Origin: Bacillus marinisedimentorum
Lineage (GTDB): Bacteria; Bacillota; Bacilli; Bacillales; Bacillaceae_O
NCBI RefSeq assembly: GCF_001644195.2
Contig: NZ_LWBL02000050.1
Coordinates: 23,328 to 87,327, forward strand
DNA: 64,000 nt
Reading direction: 5' to 3'
The position numbers and the translations under genes are program-made. Below are positions 52,835-61,759 of the stretch, piece by piece; position 1 is the stretch's first letter, and every line of letters starts with the position of its first letter. The notes beneath the pieces are model-generated. The model had not been told where the DNA came from, made no database searches, and was given only the letters and a program-made list of their open reading frames with translations.

Positions 52835-54991
52835 TTGGAAGAAAAAAACACAGTGGATGTGGCGGCATACGACCGCGAAAGCAACATCAGATCCGGCTAC
52901 CCGCGCATGATCGCCTGGCTGATCACAATCCTGGCGGTCGGGCTGGCGCTTTTTCATCTGTACACATCCTATGCCGGCTCGCTGGTTGACATCAAGCAGC
53001 GCAGCATCCATCTTTATGTCTTGATGGCGCTCGGATTTTTCATTTATCCGGCTTTTGGGAAAAAGAAGAAAGACGGATTGCCTATTTATGATTATTTGAC
53101 TTCAGGACTTGCTCTTTTTGTCCTTATTTATATGCTTATGTCGGCGGAGCGCATTATCGAATCCGGCGGGCGGATCAACGACTTCGACTTCTACGTCGGC
53201 ATTTTGATACTCGTTCTCCTGTTTGATATCACGCGCCGGGTCACAGGCTGGGGGCTTGCACTGCTGGGGCTTGGCTTTCTTATCTACGGGTTTTATGTAA
53301 AGCTTTCGATTTATCCGCAGCTTACCCCGCCGGTGATAGAGAATGTTTCCAAGCAAGTCATCACACAGCTCGTATTCATCACAGAAGGGATTCTTGGAAC
53401 AGCGGTCGGCGTGTCAGCCAGTTATATCATCTTGTTCATCCTGTTCGGCGCTTTCCTTGAAAAATCGGGAATGGGCCAGCTGTTCAATGATATGGCGCTT
53501 GCTGTGGCCGGGCATACGAAAGGCGGGCCGGCAAAAGTGGCCGTCATCGCCAGCGGATTCCTCGGTTCCATTAACGGTTCTGCGATAGCAAATGTGGTGA
53601 CGACCGGCACATTCACGATTCCGCTCATGAAAAAAATCGGCTATCACAAAAACTTTGCCGGCGCTGTTGAATCAGCGGCGAGTGTCGGCGGACAGATTTT
53701 GCCGCCGATCATGGGTGCAGCCGCGTTCATCATGGCTGAGAACCTGAACATCCCTTATACAAAGGTCATCCTGGCCGGCATCATACCGGCATTGCTCTTT
53801 TACCTGGGGATTTTGCTCCAGATTCATTTCCGTGCATCAAAGCGGGGCCTGCAGGGCCTTCCGAAGAGCGAGCTTCCGACTGTAAAAGAAGTCCTCGTGG
53901 AACGGGGCCATTTGCTGATTCCTATGGTGTTCCTGCTTTATTTGTTGTTTTCGGGAAAGACACCTTTCTATGCAGCATTCTGGGCGATCATTGCGACAAT
54001 CGTCATTTCGGCCGCGCGGAACATGCTGTTTTTCATAACAGGCGTCTCTGTCTTCTTGATTTTCCAGCCGCAATTCGAAGCGCTGGTCACAGGGGCCTCC
54101 ATGCCAAATCCCCGTTCCGACTGGTGGGAGCTGCTCATTATCGTAGCGGTGCCGCTTTTGGTCAACATTATCAGGAAAGCGGTCGGGCTGCGTGCGGAGG
54201 AAATCGCAGTGAAGGATTTCTTTGATGCGCTTGAAAACGGCGCAAGGACCACGATTCCGGTTGCCATTGCCTGCGGTGCGGTCGGAATCGTCGTCGGCAT
54301 CGCTTCGCTGACAGGGGTTGCGATTGAAATCGCCAATAGCATTGTCAGTATCGGCAGCATGGTCAACAATGACCTCATCCAGCTGGTCATCACGCTGTTC
54401 CTGACGATGATCACATCCATCATCCTGGGAATGGGACTGCCGAGTATCCCGACGTATATCATCACAAGTACGATGGCAGCACCGATCCTGCTGCAGCTGC
54501 CGCTGTTCCGTGAACTGGCCGGCACATCTGAAACAGCCGTTTTCGTTGCCCATATGTTTGTGTTTTACTTCGGTATTTTCGCCAACATCACGCCTCCTGT
54601 GGCACTCGCCGCCTTTGCCGGAGCCGGGATAAGCGGCGGGGATCCGAACAAAACCGGCTTCCAGGCGATGAAGCTTGCGATCGCCGGGTTCATTGTGCCG
54701 TTCATGTTTGTATTTTCCCATGAGATGCTGATGATTGATGCGACGGTCATGAACGTGCTGCTGATCACGGTGACGTCTCTCCTTGGTGTCTTCTTGCTGT
54801 CGATCATGACGGAGGGCTTTTTATCCAAAACGATTCCAGGCTGGCTGCGCGTTCTTTCCGCAGCAGGCGCACTGCTGCTCATTTATCCGGGAATTGTGAC
54901 GGATGCCATCGGATTGATCGCCTTCATCCTGGTTCTGATTGTCAACAGGAGCGGCAATCCGGGTTCCAAAGCAGTGGAAAAAAGCAGTTAG
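52835..54991 (+). CDS. TRAP transporter fused permease (DctQM-type, TAXI-associated)
   Basis: About 718 residues from TTG 52835, just after AGGTGAGAGG; GTG 52826 has no upstream site. The first part holds four DctQ-like helices (residues about 25-160). The second holds the DctM-type domain, with ILFGAFLEKSGMGQLFNDMA, GSINGSAIANVVTTGTFTIP, GGQILPPIMGAAAFIMAE and LGMGLPSIPTYIITST, the usual two repeated cores. The protein imports substrate with sodium or proton symport together with the TAXI protein. Confidence 0.94.
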   Translation: MEEKNTVDVAAYDRESNIRSGYPRMIAWLITILAVGLALFHLYTSYAGSLVDIKQRSIHLYVLMALGFFIYPAFGKKKKDGLPIYDYLTSGLALFVLIYMLMSAERIIESGGRINDFDFYVGILILVLLFDITRRVTGWGLALLGLGFLIYGFYVKLSIYPQLTPPVIENVSKQVITQLVFITEGILGTAVGVSASYIILFILFGAFLEKSGMGQLFNDMALAVAGHTKGGPAKVAVIASGFLGSINGSAIANVVTTGTFTIPLMKKIGYHKNFAGAVESAASVGGQILPPIMGAAAFIMAENLNIPYTKVILAGIIPALLFYLGILLQIHFRASKRGLQGLPKSELPTVKEVLVERGHLLIPMVFLLYLLFSGKTPFYAAFWAIIATIVISAARNMLFFITGVSVFLIFQPQFEALVTGASMPNPRSDWWELLIIVAVPLLVNIIRKAVGLRAEEIAVKDFFDALENGARTTIPVAIACGAVGIVVGIASLTGVAIEIANSIVSIGSMVNNDLIQLVITLFLTMITSIILGMGLPSIPTYIITSTMAAPILLQLPLFRELAGTSETAVFVAHMFVFYFGIFANITPPVALAAFAGAGISGGDPNKTGFQAMKLAIAGFIVPFMFVFSHEMLMIDATVMNVLLITVTSLLGVFLLSIMTEGFLSKTIPGWLRVLSAAGALLLIYPGIVTDAIGLIAFILVLIVNRSGNPGSKAVEKSS

Positions 54992-55072
54992 TGTTTTTAT
55001 AAGGAAGCGGGACGGCTGTACCTTAAAGCGGACCGCCGTTTCCTTCCATACATATTGAAAGCGGGGGATATT

Positions 55073-55948
55073 ATGCGGTTTGCGACGATGAAACACAATG
55101 GGGAGGAAACGGCTGCCGTTGTAACGGAAAACGGCCTGCTTGCGGTTAAAGATTTGAATGAAGCATCGGAGCGGCAATGGCCGGCCGACTTGTTCAGCTT
55201 GATCCAGCCGGAGACTTTTATCCCTTTTATTGAATGGTTCACAAATAACAGGGAAAAGCTTATGGAGCAGTATTCAGGAAAGATGACTTCTCTGGAAACA
55301 GCCGAGTATGGGCCGTTATATCGGCACCCGCGTAAAATCTGGGGAATCGGACTGAACTATGTGGAGCATGCCTCAGACTTGCACGAAAAGGCGCCGAATA
55401 CCGAACCGGCCAGCTTCATGAAGCCCGATACCACGATAATTGGACCGGGTGATACGATTAAAATTCCGGAGCAGTCGGACAGGACAACGGCGGAAGCCGA
55501 ACTCGGCATCGTCATCGGCCGGACATGCAAGGACGTGTCCGAAGCTGAAGCGCTTGACATGGTGGCAGGCTATACGACTATCATTGATATGACAGCAGAA
55601 GATATTCTTCAAAAGAACCCGCGCTATTTGACCCGGTCGAAAAGCTTCGATACGTTTTTCAGCTTCGGCCCGCAGCTTGTGACGCCGGATGAAGTCAAGG
55701 ACCTGGCGGGTTTGCAGGTGACAACGGTATTGAACGGAAAAGCGCACCGCACCAATACCATCAGCAACATGACCTTCAGCCCTGAATACCTCGTCTCGTT
55801 CCACTCGAAAGTGATGACACTGCTGCCCGGCGATATCATCTCGACCGGCACACCAGGAGCGGCGGTGATCCGGAACGGGGATGTTGTCAGGTGTGAGATT
55901 GAAGGGTTTGCGGCGCTGGAGAACGGGGTTGTGGATTTGAAGGGGTAG
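55073..55948 (+). CDS. Fumarylacetoacetate hydrolase family protein
   Basis: 291 residues from ATG 55073 after GGGGGA. FAH-fold signature: IWGIGLNYVEHASDLHEK, then FMKPDTTIIGPGD, metal ligands in AEAELGIVIGR, and the end PGDIISTGTPGAA. Members hydrolyse or decarboxylate acylpyruvates and oxo-acids. Its place behind the TRAP genes suggests it processes the imported acid or a derivative. The specific substrate is unknown. Confidence 0.9.
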   Translation: MRFATMKHNGEETAAVVTENGLLAVKDLNEASERQWPADLFSLIQPETFIPFIEWFTNNREKLMEQYSGKMTSLETAEYGPLYRHPRKIWGIGLNYVEHASDLHEKAPNTEPASFMKPDTTIIGPGDTIKIPEQSDRTTAEAELGIVIGRTCKDVSEAEALDMVAGYTTIIDMTAEDILQKNPRYLTRSKSFDTFFSFGPQLVTPDEVKDLAGLQVTTVLNGKAHRTNTISNMTFSPEYLVSFHSKVMTLLPGDIISTGTPGAAVIRNGDVVRCEIEGFAALENGVVDLKG

Positions 55949-55962
55949 ATGGTGTGGTGTAG

Positions 55963-56010
55963 AAGGTGCCTGACCCCGAGCGCTTTAACGCGCCGGGGGT
56001 CAGGCACCGA
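55963..56010. repeat. GGTGCCTG palindromic repeat, copy 5
   Basis: GGTGCCTGACCCCGAGCGC / GCGCCGGGGGTCAGGCACC around TTTAAC. No T-run follows on the plus strand, so readthrough into the SDR gene is possible. Confidence 0.9.
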
Positions 56011-56033
56011 AAGAAAAGAAAGGGGAAATATAA

Positions 56034-56825
56034 ATGGATATGAACGTGCAGGGAAAAACGGTCATCGTGACAGCAGCAAGCAAAGGGCTTGGTAAAGCGA
56101 CTGCGCTTGAATTTGCCCGTGAAGGCGCGAATGTCTTGATTTCAAGCCGGAATCAAGCAGAATTGGAAACGGCGGTAACCGAGATCAAAGGCGAATCAGG
56201 CAATAATTATGTCGATTATGCAGTATGTGACATCACAAAACCGGATGATATCAAAGCGCTTGTTGAAAAAGCGGTAAAGTGGAACGGCACTGTAGATGTC
56301 CTTATCAATAACGCCGGCGGTCCTCCGGCAGGAACGTTTGATAAGTTTGCCGATGAAGACTGGCAGAAGGCGTTTGAGCTTAACCTGCTCAGCTTCATCC
56401 GAACGATCCGCGAAGTCCTCCCTTACATGAAAAAGCAGCAAAGCGGCCGTATCGTCAATTTCGCATCATCATCCATCAAGCAGACGCTTGATAACTTGAT
56501 CCTATCAAACACATTCCGGGCGGGCATCGTCGGGCTTGCAAAAAGCCTGTCTCAGGAACTCGCCGGAGACGGCATCCTGATCAACACGCTCGGACCGGGC
56601 CGGATTGCAACGGACCGTGTCGCCGAACTCGACCAGATCCGTGCTGACAAAACAGGGGTACCGGTTGAAGAACTGAAAGCGCAAACAGAAGCTTCCATTC
56701 CGATCGGGCGCTATGGACAGCCGGAAGAATTCGCGCGGGTTGCTGTTTTCCTTGGCTCGGAAGCCAATTCATATGTGACAGGCCAGGCATTTGTCGTGGA
56801 CGGCGGCATGGTGAAGGCGCTCTAG
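56034..56825 (+). CDS. Atypical SDR family oxidoreductase
   Basis: 263 residues after AAAGGGG. The Rossmann motif is TAASKGLGKATALEF, with NNAGGPP and a C-terminal VTGQAFVVDGG typical of short-chain dehydrogenases. The usual YxxxK catalytic pair is absent: after the active-site Ser block (NFASSSIKQTLDN) the sequence reads LILSNTFRAGIVG. A subfamily with this LSNxxR pattern exists and its activity is poorly defined. It is probably co-transcribed with the FAH gene. Confidence 0.88.
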   Translation: MDMNVQGKTVIVTAASKGLGKATALEFAREGANVLISSRNQAELETAVTEIKGESGNNYVDYAVCDITKPDDIKALVEKAVKWNGTVDVLINNAGGPPAGTFDKFADEDWQKAFELNLLSFIRTIREVLPYMKKQQSGRIVNFASSSIKQTLDNLILSNTFRAGIVGLAKSLSQELAGDGILINTLGPGRIATDRVAELDQIRADKTGVPVEELKAQTEASIPIGRYGQPEEFARVAVFLGSEANSYVTGQAFVVDGGMVKAL

Positions 56826-56859
56826 TGTACGGATTTCATGTGGACTTCAGAAGAAACTG

Positions 56860-56900
56860 TAAAACTCTTTCCGGGCCGGACGGCCGGAAAGAGTTTTTTA
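56860..56900 (+). terminator. Terminator after the SDR gene
   Basis: AACTCTTTCCGG pairs with CCGGAAAGAGTT around a short loop, then TTTTTTA. Confidence 0.9.
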
Positions 56901-56904
56901 TATG

Positions 56905-56972
56905 AAGGCTATGGTGAAGCACAATGTTGATTTATGATAAAGCGGAAATCAACATCGTCGTTTAACAAACCT
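56905..56972. repeat. MITE-like element, copy 2 (deleted core)
   Basis: Both ends are retained: left AAGGCTATGG...TGTTGATTT (56905-56933), right AAATCAACATCGTCGTTTAAC (from 56946). Only about 12 nt separate the two terminal repeats. The following 57000-57266 contains no feature I can support. Confidence 0.65.
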
Positions 56973-57266
56973 CTACGAAAGAAAATAGGAAACAACCTGA
57001 TGCAGTGCATGGCAACCCCGTATGGCCTTCAATCGGTTTATAAAGATATTATAAGGTTATATCAGTGTGTACTTATAGAAAGAAAGCAGAGAAGAGTGAA
57101 TAGTAGTTAAAGGGTGAATTGCTGTGAGAATTGGCGGGAAAGCGGCTAGTGTGTTTCCGGTTAACTGATTGGTCAAATTGAAAGGAAGGATGCTTCTTAG
57201 GCTGACCGATAAATCGGAACTACGAAATGACCATCGGCAGGTTCGTCAATTCATTCTTGCGGCCCG

Positions 57267-57836
57267 CTATTCAGCCTTTTCATACGTAAGGCCAACCACC
57301 CCCGAATCAAAAAGTCTGTTCCCGGTAAGCTTGAGTTTGATCAAACCATTGTCAGTAAATAAGGGAACTCCTTCTCCCAGCACAACAGGATTGATATTCA
57401 GGTGATATTCATCAACAAGGCCGAGCTCCATCACAGTGTGGGCAAATCTTGGGCTTCCGATAATGATGAGATCATTGCCGGGCTGTTCTTTCAGGCGTAC
57501 GATTTCTTCCCTGACATTTTCCTTGACCAATTGTGAATTGGCCCATTCAGCCTGATCAAGTGTAGTAGAAAACACGACCTTTAAGGTCCTCTCCAACCAG
57601 CTGGCATGTTCGATTTCATGTTGGGAGCTTTCAAGGTTTCCCGGGACAGAATTCCAGTATTGCTGCATCCCCAGATATGTTTGCCGCCCCCATAAGACGG
57701 TATCGACAGAGCTTAGAATCTCTTTGGAATACTTCTCTAATTCCTCGTCATACGTGATCCAATTTAAATCCCAATCGTCAGGCCCCTGGACGAAGCCATC
57801 CAGTGAAACATGCATGAACACGCTTAATTTTCTCAT
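57267..57836 (-). CDS. DHFR-like (RibD C-terminal domain) family reductase, paralogue 1
   Basis: 189 residues. Domain features: VFMHVSLDGFVQGPDDWD at the start, VDTVLWGRQTYLGM in the cofactor region and a C-terminal LGLVDEYHLNINPVVLGEG, all typical of the RibD_C dihydrofolate-reductase-like family (YyaP/YwjB type). These bind NADPH; the physiological substrate is unknown. A paralogue lies 53 bp upstream on the same strand. Confidence 0.88.
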   Translation of the reverse strand: MRKLSVFMHVSLDGFVQGPDDWDLNWITYDEELEKYSKEILSSVDTVLWGRQTYLGMQQYWNSVPGNLESSQHEIEHASWLERTLKVVFSTTLDQAEWANSQLVKENVREEIVRLKEQPGNDLIIIGSPRFAHTVMELGLVDEYHLNINPVVLGEGVPLFTDNGLIKLKLTGNRLFDSGVVGLTYEKAE

Positions 57837-57889
57837 TTCATCACCTGCTTCTTATGTTTTATAATCAACCGCCAGAAACCTCTTGAAAG

Positions 57890-58426
57890 CTATTCCGGAT
57901 GGTAAGTCATGACGGCAACGCCGGTCCTTGTTGTTTTTACCCCGGCCAGCTTCAGTTTTTGGTCTTCAATGTCACCGGTAAAGAGTCGTTTCCCTTTACC
58001 TAACACGACAGGATTGATAATGAAATTGTATTCGTCGATCAAGTTGTGTTTCATCAGCATTCGAATCAATTGGCCGCTGCCGTAAATCAAGAAATTTTGA
58101 TCGGTGTTTTGTTTCATCTTTCTCAATTCTTCTGCAACATTGTCTTTTATGAATTGGGCATTCCATTGTGCCTCAGAGAGAGTTGTAGTCGCCACATACT
58201 TGGGCATTGCGTTCATTTTGTCGGCGAATCCGTCTTCATCCTCCATTGAAGGCCAGGCCGCGGCAAAACCTTCGTAGGTTATACGCCCCAAAAGCAGGAC
58301 ATCACTTGCAAACAACAGATCTTGTTGGACTTTTGCCAATTCATCATTAAAGTAAGGAGCTGTCCAGGCGGGATCTTCCATAATTCCATCTAAAGAGAGA
58401 TAAAGTGAAACTGAAATTTTCCCCAT
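57890..58426 (-). CDS. DHFR-like (RibD C-terminal domain) family reductase, paralogue 2
   Basis: 178 residues from ATG 58426, 9 nt after AGGAGG; an ATG six bases earlier is only 3 nt from that site, and the longer ORF runs into the MITE-like repeat. It starts MGKISVSLYLSLDGIMEDP, has DVLLLGRITYEGFAAAW, and ends with DEYNFIINPVVLGKGKRLF. It has the same fold as the downstream paralogue but is only moderately similar, so the pair is an old duplication or two acquisitions. Confidence 0.88.
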   Translation of the reverse strand: MGKISVSLYLSLDGIMEDPAWTAPYFNDELAKVQQDLLFASDVLLLGRITYEGFAAAWPSMEDEDGFADKMNAMPKYVATTTLSEAQWNAQFIKDNVAEELRKMKQNTDQNFLIYGSGQLIRMLMKHNLIDEYNFIINPVVLGKGKRLFTGDIEDQKLKLAGVKTTRTGVAVMTYHPE

Positions 58427-58487
58427 TTCCATGTTCCTCCTTTTAGAATTAATCAGAAGAATGATTAAGCTGGCTGCTTTTTTAAGA

Positions 58488-58673
58488 TAGGCTGTGTTAA
58501 AGCTCAATATTGATTTCTTCACTAGTTGATTGGAGTGGAAGGTGGAGACTCCGGCGGGATTAGCGGGACAGGTGAGACCCCACAAGAGCGATAGCGATGA
58601 AGAGGCTCACCGCCCGCCCCGCGGAAAGCGAATACCTGCAACGGAAATCAACACTAGCGTTTAACAGAGCCTT
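58488..58673 (-). repeat. MITE-like intergenic element, copy 3 (most complete)
   Basis: Imperfect terminal inverted repeats of 29 bp (58488-58516 and 58645-58673; 21 matches by eye) flank a body with GGGACAGGTGAGACCCC, GAGGCTCACCGCCCGCCCC and GCGGAAAGCGAATACCTGC. No ORF is present. The element lies between divergent genes. Confidence 0.75.
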
Positions 58674-58711
58674 AAGATAAAGTCAATTTACCGCCCCCTA
58701 ACTTTACAAAA

Positions 58712-58769
58712 GGTAAGTTATAAAACAAAAGTAAAATATAACTTACCAGTTGTCAAGTTATATTTTACT
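58712..58769. promoter_or_regulatory. TetR-type operator with three half-sites
   Basis: A perfect 15 bp inverted repeat AGTAAAATATAACTT / AAGTTATATTTTACT (58730-58744, 58755-58769, 10 nt spacer). A further half-site, GGTAAGTTATA (58712-58722), is inverted relative to TATAACTTACC (58737-58747). It is 85 bp upstream of the TetR start, so autoregulation is likely. Confidence 0.7.
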
Positions 58770-58852
58770 GATTTGTTGATTATAGTTGACTTCAGTAAGA
58801 CGAATTCTTACCATATAAGCAATAGAGTTGATATAGGATGGTGGAAAAAGAA

Positions 58853-59461
58853 ATGGGCGAAATACGCAATGCTGAACGGACACGCAGAAAGATTCTCGAT
58901 GCTGCCAGAGAGGAGTTTTTTGAGAAAGGGTACAGTGGGGCAAGGATAGAATCGGTTGCAAAGAGAGCCGGACTGAATAAACAATTAATTTACCATTATT
59001 TTAAGGGGAAAGACCATCTTATTAATGAGACCATTGACGACTTTGCCACGTCATTGCCCTCAGGCAATCTCATCCTGCCGGCAAATCCCGTGGAAATTGC
59101 CGAATTTCGGTACAACGTCAATGTGGAGCATTTAATGGACTTCTTGAAATTCACAGCATGGGAAGCAGTCGATAATGTGCCGGAAAACAGTAATGGTGAA
59201 GAACGGAGAAAAAAGGTGCTCCAGTCTTACGTTGAGGATATGAGGTCCAAGCAGGAGATGGGATTGGTGCCGGATGAGCTGGATCCCGCCCTGATCACGT
59301 TGATGATTTCCAGCCTGACGGTTTATCCGCTCCTTTACGGAAATGTTACCAGGATGATAACAGGCCTTTCTCCTGAGGATCCCGGGTTTGACGAAAAGTG
59401 GACGGCATTTCTCCGTATGATAAGTGAGCGGATTTTTAAAACAGATCCGGATAAGCCTTGA
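58853..59461 (+). CDS. TetR/AcrR family transcriptional regulator
   Basis: 202 residues from ATG 58853; an ATG five codons earlier is in frame but has a poorer site. HTH: RRKILDAAREEFFEKGYSGA, then IESVAKRAGLNKQLIYHYF, a standard TetR DNA-binding domain. The C-terminal ligand domain resembles TetR_C_11-like regulators. The strong inverted repeat just upstream is the probable operator. Regulated genes are not certain; the small NTF2-like gene follows. Confidence 0.9.
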   Translation: MGEIRNAERTRRKILDAAREEFFEKGYSGARIESVAKRAGLNKQLIYHYFKGKDHLINETIDDFATSLPSGNLILPANPVEIAEFRYNVNVEHLMDFLKFTAWEAVDNVPENSNGEERRKKVLQSYVEDMRSKQEMGLVPDELDPALITLMISSLTVYPLLYGNVTRMITGLSPEDPGFDEKWTAFLRMISERIFKTDPDKP

Positions 59462-59552
59462 ATTTCATGTCAGCGGAGTCTTTCACCCGGTGACTTGAAG
59501 AGGGTGCTTATTAGCCAATAGCTGCAGTTAAACACTACATGAAGGAGTGAAG

Positions 59553-59930
59553 ATGATGAACATTGATTTAAGGGAACAGTTAAAAGCTTTAGAGGAAAGC
59601 CATTTAACTCTCGAAAATCGTAGATCTCCTGAAGCGCTGGGTAAAATACTTGCTGATGATTTTTTCGAAATAGGGAGTTCAGGCAGAATGATCTATAAAG
59701 CAGAGTGCATTAACGATGGTGTTTCGCTTGACGAATTGGAGCTTTATGATTTTGAAATTCATTCTCTCGCTCCTGCTGCGGTTTTAACCACTTATTACAT
59801 ACATAACAAAACAAAAAAACGAAACACGCTCCGAAGCTCTATTTGGAAATTCCGTGATGGAAGATGGCAGCTTTATTTCCATCAGGGAACTCCAACCGAT
59901 AAAGACGTTTCGGATGTGGAAGATAACTAA
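59553..59930 (+). CDS. DUF4440 / NTF2-like protein
   Basis: 125 residues from ATG 59553 after GAAGGAG. The cone-shaped NTF2 fold is suggested by LREQLKALEESHLTLENRRS, ILADDFFEIGSSGRM, then beta strands ending SSIWKFRDGRWQLYFHQGTP, a standard DUF4440 close. Such proteins act as small-ligand binders or isomerase-like enzymes. No further assignment is possible. Confidence 0.87.
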   Translation: MMNIDLREQLKALEESHLTLENRRSPEALGKILADDFFEIGSSGRMIYKAECINDGVSLDELELYDFEIHSLAPAAVLTTYYIHNKTKKRNTLRSSIWKFRDGRWQLYFHQGTPTDKDVSDVEDN

Positions 59931-59977
59931 ACATGTCGGGTTTCAGTAAAAAACGGCGGCTTTCATGGAAGGAAAAG

Positions 59978-60013
59978 CAAAGGCTCAGAGGTGCGTAAAG
60001 CCTTTTTGTGTTG
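59978..60013 (+). terminator. Terminator after the NTF2-like gene
   Basis: AAAGGCT ... AGCCTTT stem followed by TTG; moderate strength. Confidence 0.55.
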
Positions 60014-60056
60014 AAAGAAGATGGGCGGTCCTTCAGTTTTGTAACCCGGTCCATAG

Positions 60057-60302
60057 TTAGGAACCAGATTTTTCATCTGGGAACTTGCTCTTTCCTGCTT
60101 TCCAAATCAAATAACTGAAAACTGTTGCCAATAGGATCGGGAACCAGGAAGAACCCGCTTCAATAGTGGTTTTTTCTGGAGATGCATCTTTGGAGTAGTA
60201 GACCAATAGCCAATCGATACTGTACACTTTACCGATTATGAAAAAGATGAACAACGTTAGAAAGAATCCCAGAATAGACAAGGTATACGGCAGGAACTTC
60301 AT
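60057..60302 (-). CDS. Small two-helix membrane protein
   Basis: 81 residues, GGAGG five nt before the ATG. Helix 1 LPYTLSILGFFLTLFIFFII, helix 2 WFPILLATVFSYLIWKAG, joined by a hydrophilic loop with a TTIEAGSS segment. No family is recognised. It lies 31 bp downstream of the MFS gene on the same strand and could be co-transcribed. Confidence 0.7.
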   Translation of the reverse strand: MKFLPYTLSILGFFLTLFIFFIIGKVYSIDWLLVYYSKDASPEKTTIEAGSSWFPILLATVFSYLIWKAGKSKFPDEKSGS

Positions 60303-60333
60303 TAATCCTCCACTTCCTTTTTCCTTTTCTTTT

Positions 60334-61557
60334 TTATCCGGATGTTTTCATAGTTTCCGCTTCAGCTGGGTTGCGGTTAATTTCATAACGTTTGAACTTT
60401 CTCATTGCTGCTATTCCCAATATAGGCCCGGCAGCAAGGATCATAAATACCCATTCCCAGCCGATCAGTTTTTGAATGACCGGAATGAGATTAATAGAAC
60501 CGATCGTAATGAGAAAGCCGACGGACATCTGGAAAGTCAGGGCTGTCCCGACGTATTCAATTTCAGCAAATTCGGAAACGGCAGCTGAAAATTGGGCGGA
60601 ATCTGCAATGACCGACATGCCCCAGATGAACGAAAGGGCAAGCGTAAGCCAGATTGATTGGCCAAAAGTGAGGCCAATCAGCAAAGCGCATATTGAACTT
60701 ATTGCCATGGCAATAATGGTCAGCCGGGCCCGGCCGATTTTGTCCGCGGCAAACCCTCCTAAAATAGCACCGAAAGCCCCGGCAATCCCGATTGAAATGA
60801 AAGAGGCAAGTGCAGCGAACCACGGGCTGGCATCGGCCTGTGCTGAAAAACTCGCTGCCAGGAAAACCGGCAGCCACGTCCACATCGCATACAGCTCCCA
60901 CATGTGACCGAAATAACCATAGTTTGCGAGCATCACCGGCTTGTTGGCAACAACTCTTTTTAAGAGCTTGAAAGAAAATGGCGTTTTGCCGGCTGCATTC
61001 GGGGCATCAGCGAGCAGCCAATAGGCAATTCCTGATGCCAGCAATGCGAGCAGGGAACTCATCAAGATGACCAGCTTCCAGTTGACGGCAGAGAAAAACA
61101 GGATGATGAAGTGGGGGAGAGATGAGCCAAGTGTAAGTGATGCAATCAGAATGCCGATGGCAAGGCCCCGTTTTTTAGGAAACCATTGCGATAGAAGTTT
61201 TACCGCTGTAGGATAGACTCCCGCCAGTGAAACACCTGTCAGAATGCGGAGGGTGATGCCGATGAAGGCATTGCCGGTGAAAATGAGCAAGCCATTCAAT
61301 ATGGCGCCCGTCAACGCTGAAACCGCAAACACTTTCCGGGTGTTGAAACGGTCGGCGATTCCGAAATACGAGCTTGCCAAAGCCCCGGCCACAAAGCCGA
61401 TTGGTACCGATGCCGACACCCATGCCTCGGTCCTGGCACTCAGGTTCCACGCTTCTCTCAGTTCAGGAATGAGAACGGATGCGCTGAACCAGAGGCTGAG
61501 GGCGAAAAGCTCGGCTGCGGCGATGAGGGAGAGGGCGGTCCATTTGGTTGGTTTCAA
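60334..61557 (-). CDS. MFS transporter
   Basis: 407 residues, TTG start 9 nt after AAGGAG. Twelve hydrophobic helices; the loop 2-3 motif is present in modified form (GIADRFNTRKVFAV), and a second copy in the C-terminal half reads AADKIGRARLTI. TM helix 1 is SLIAAELFALSLWFSASVLI. It resembles the CynX/NimT-like subgroup of the major facilitator superfamily. The substrate cannot be told. Confidence 0.9.
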   Translation of the reverse strand: MKPTKWTALSLIAAAELFALSLWFSASVLIPELREAWNLSARTEAWVSASVPIGFVAGALASSYFGIADRFNTRKVFAVSALTGAILNGLLIFTGNAFIGITLRILTGVSLAGVYPTAVKLLSQWFPKKRGLAIGILIASLTLGSSLPHFIILFFSAVNWKLVILMSSLLALLASGIAYWLLADAPNAAGKTPFSFKLLKRVVANKPVMLANYGYFGHMWELYAMWTWLPVFLAASFSAQADASPWFAALASFISIGIAGAFGAILGGFAADKIGRARLTIIAMAISSICALLIGLTFGQSIWLTLALSFIWGMSVIADSAQFSAAVSEFAEIEYVGTALTFQMSVGFLITIGSINLIPVIQKLIGWEWVFMILAAGPILGIAAMRKFKRYEINRNPAEAETMKTSG

Positions 61558-61759
61558 TCTTTACACTCCTTTTAGCTGATAGGAGAAAATTACTTTTAAC
61601 AAGTATGTTTAAAATTACTGAGTATTCAGTCTATAAATTGTATCTTATCATAAATGGATGATTTTGGGTTAGCAGTTTTAAGGCGGAAGCAAGGTTCTCA
61701 TCTATGATATAATGAGGACCTCTTTTACATACATAAGTAGGAAGGAAAGGAGGGGCAGC

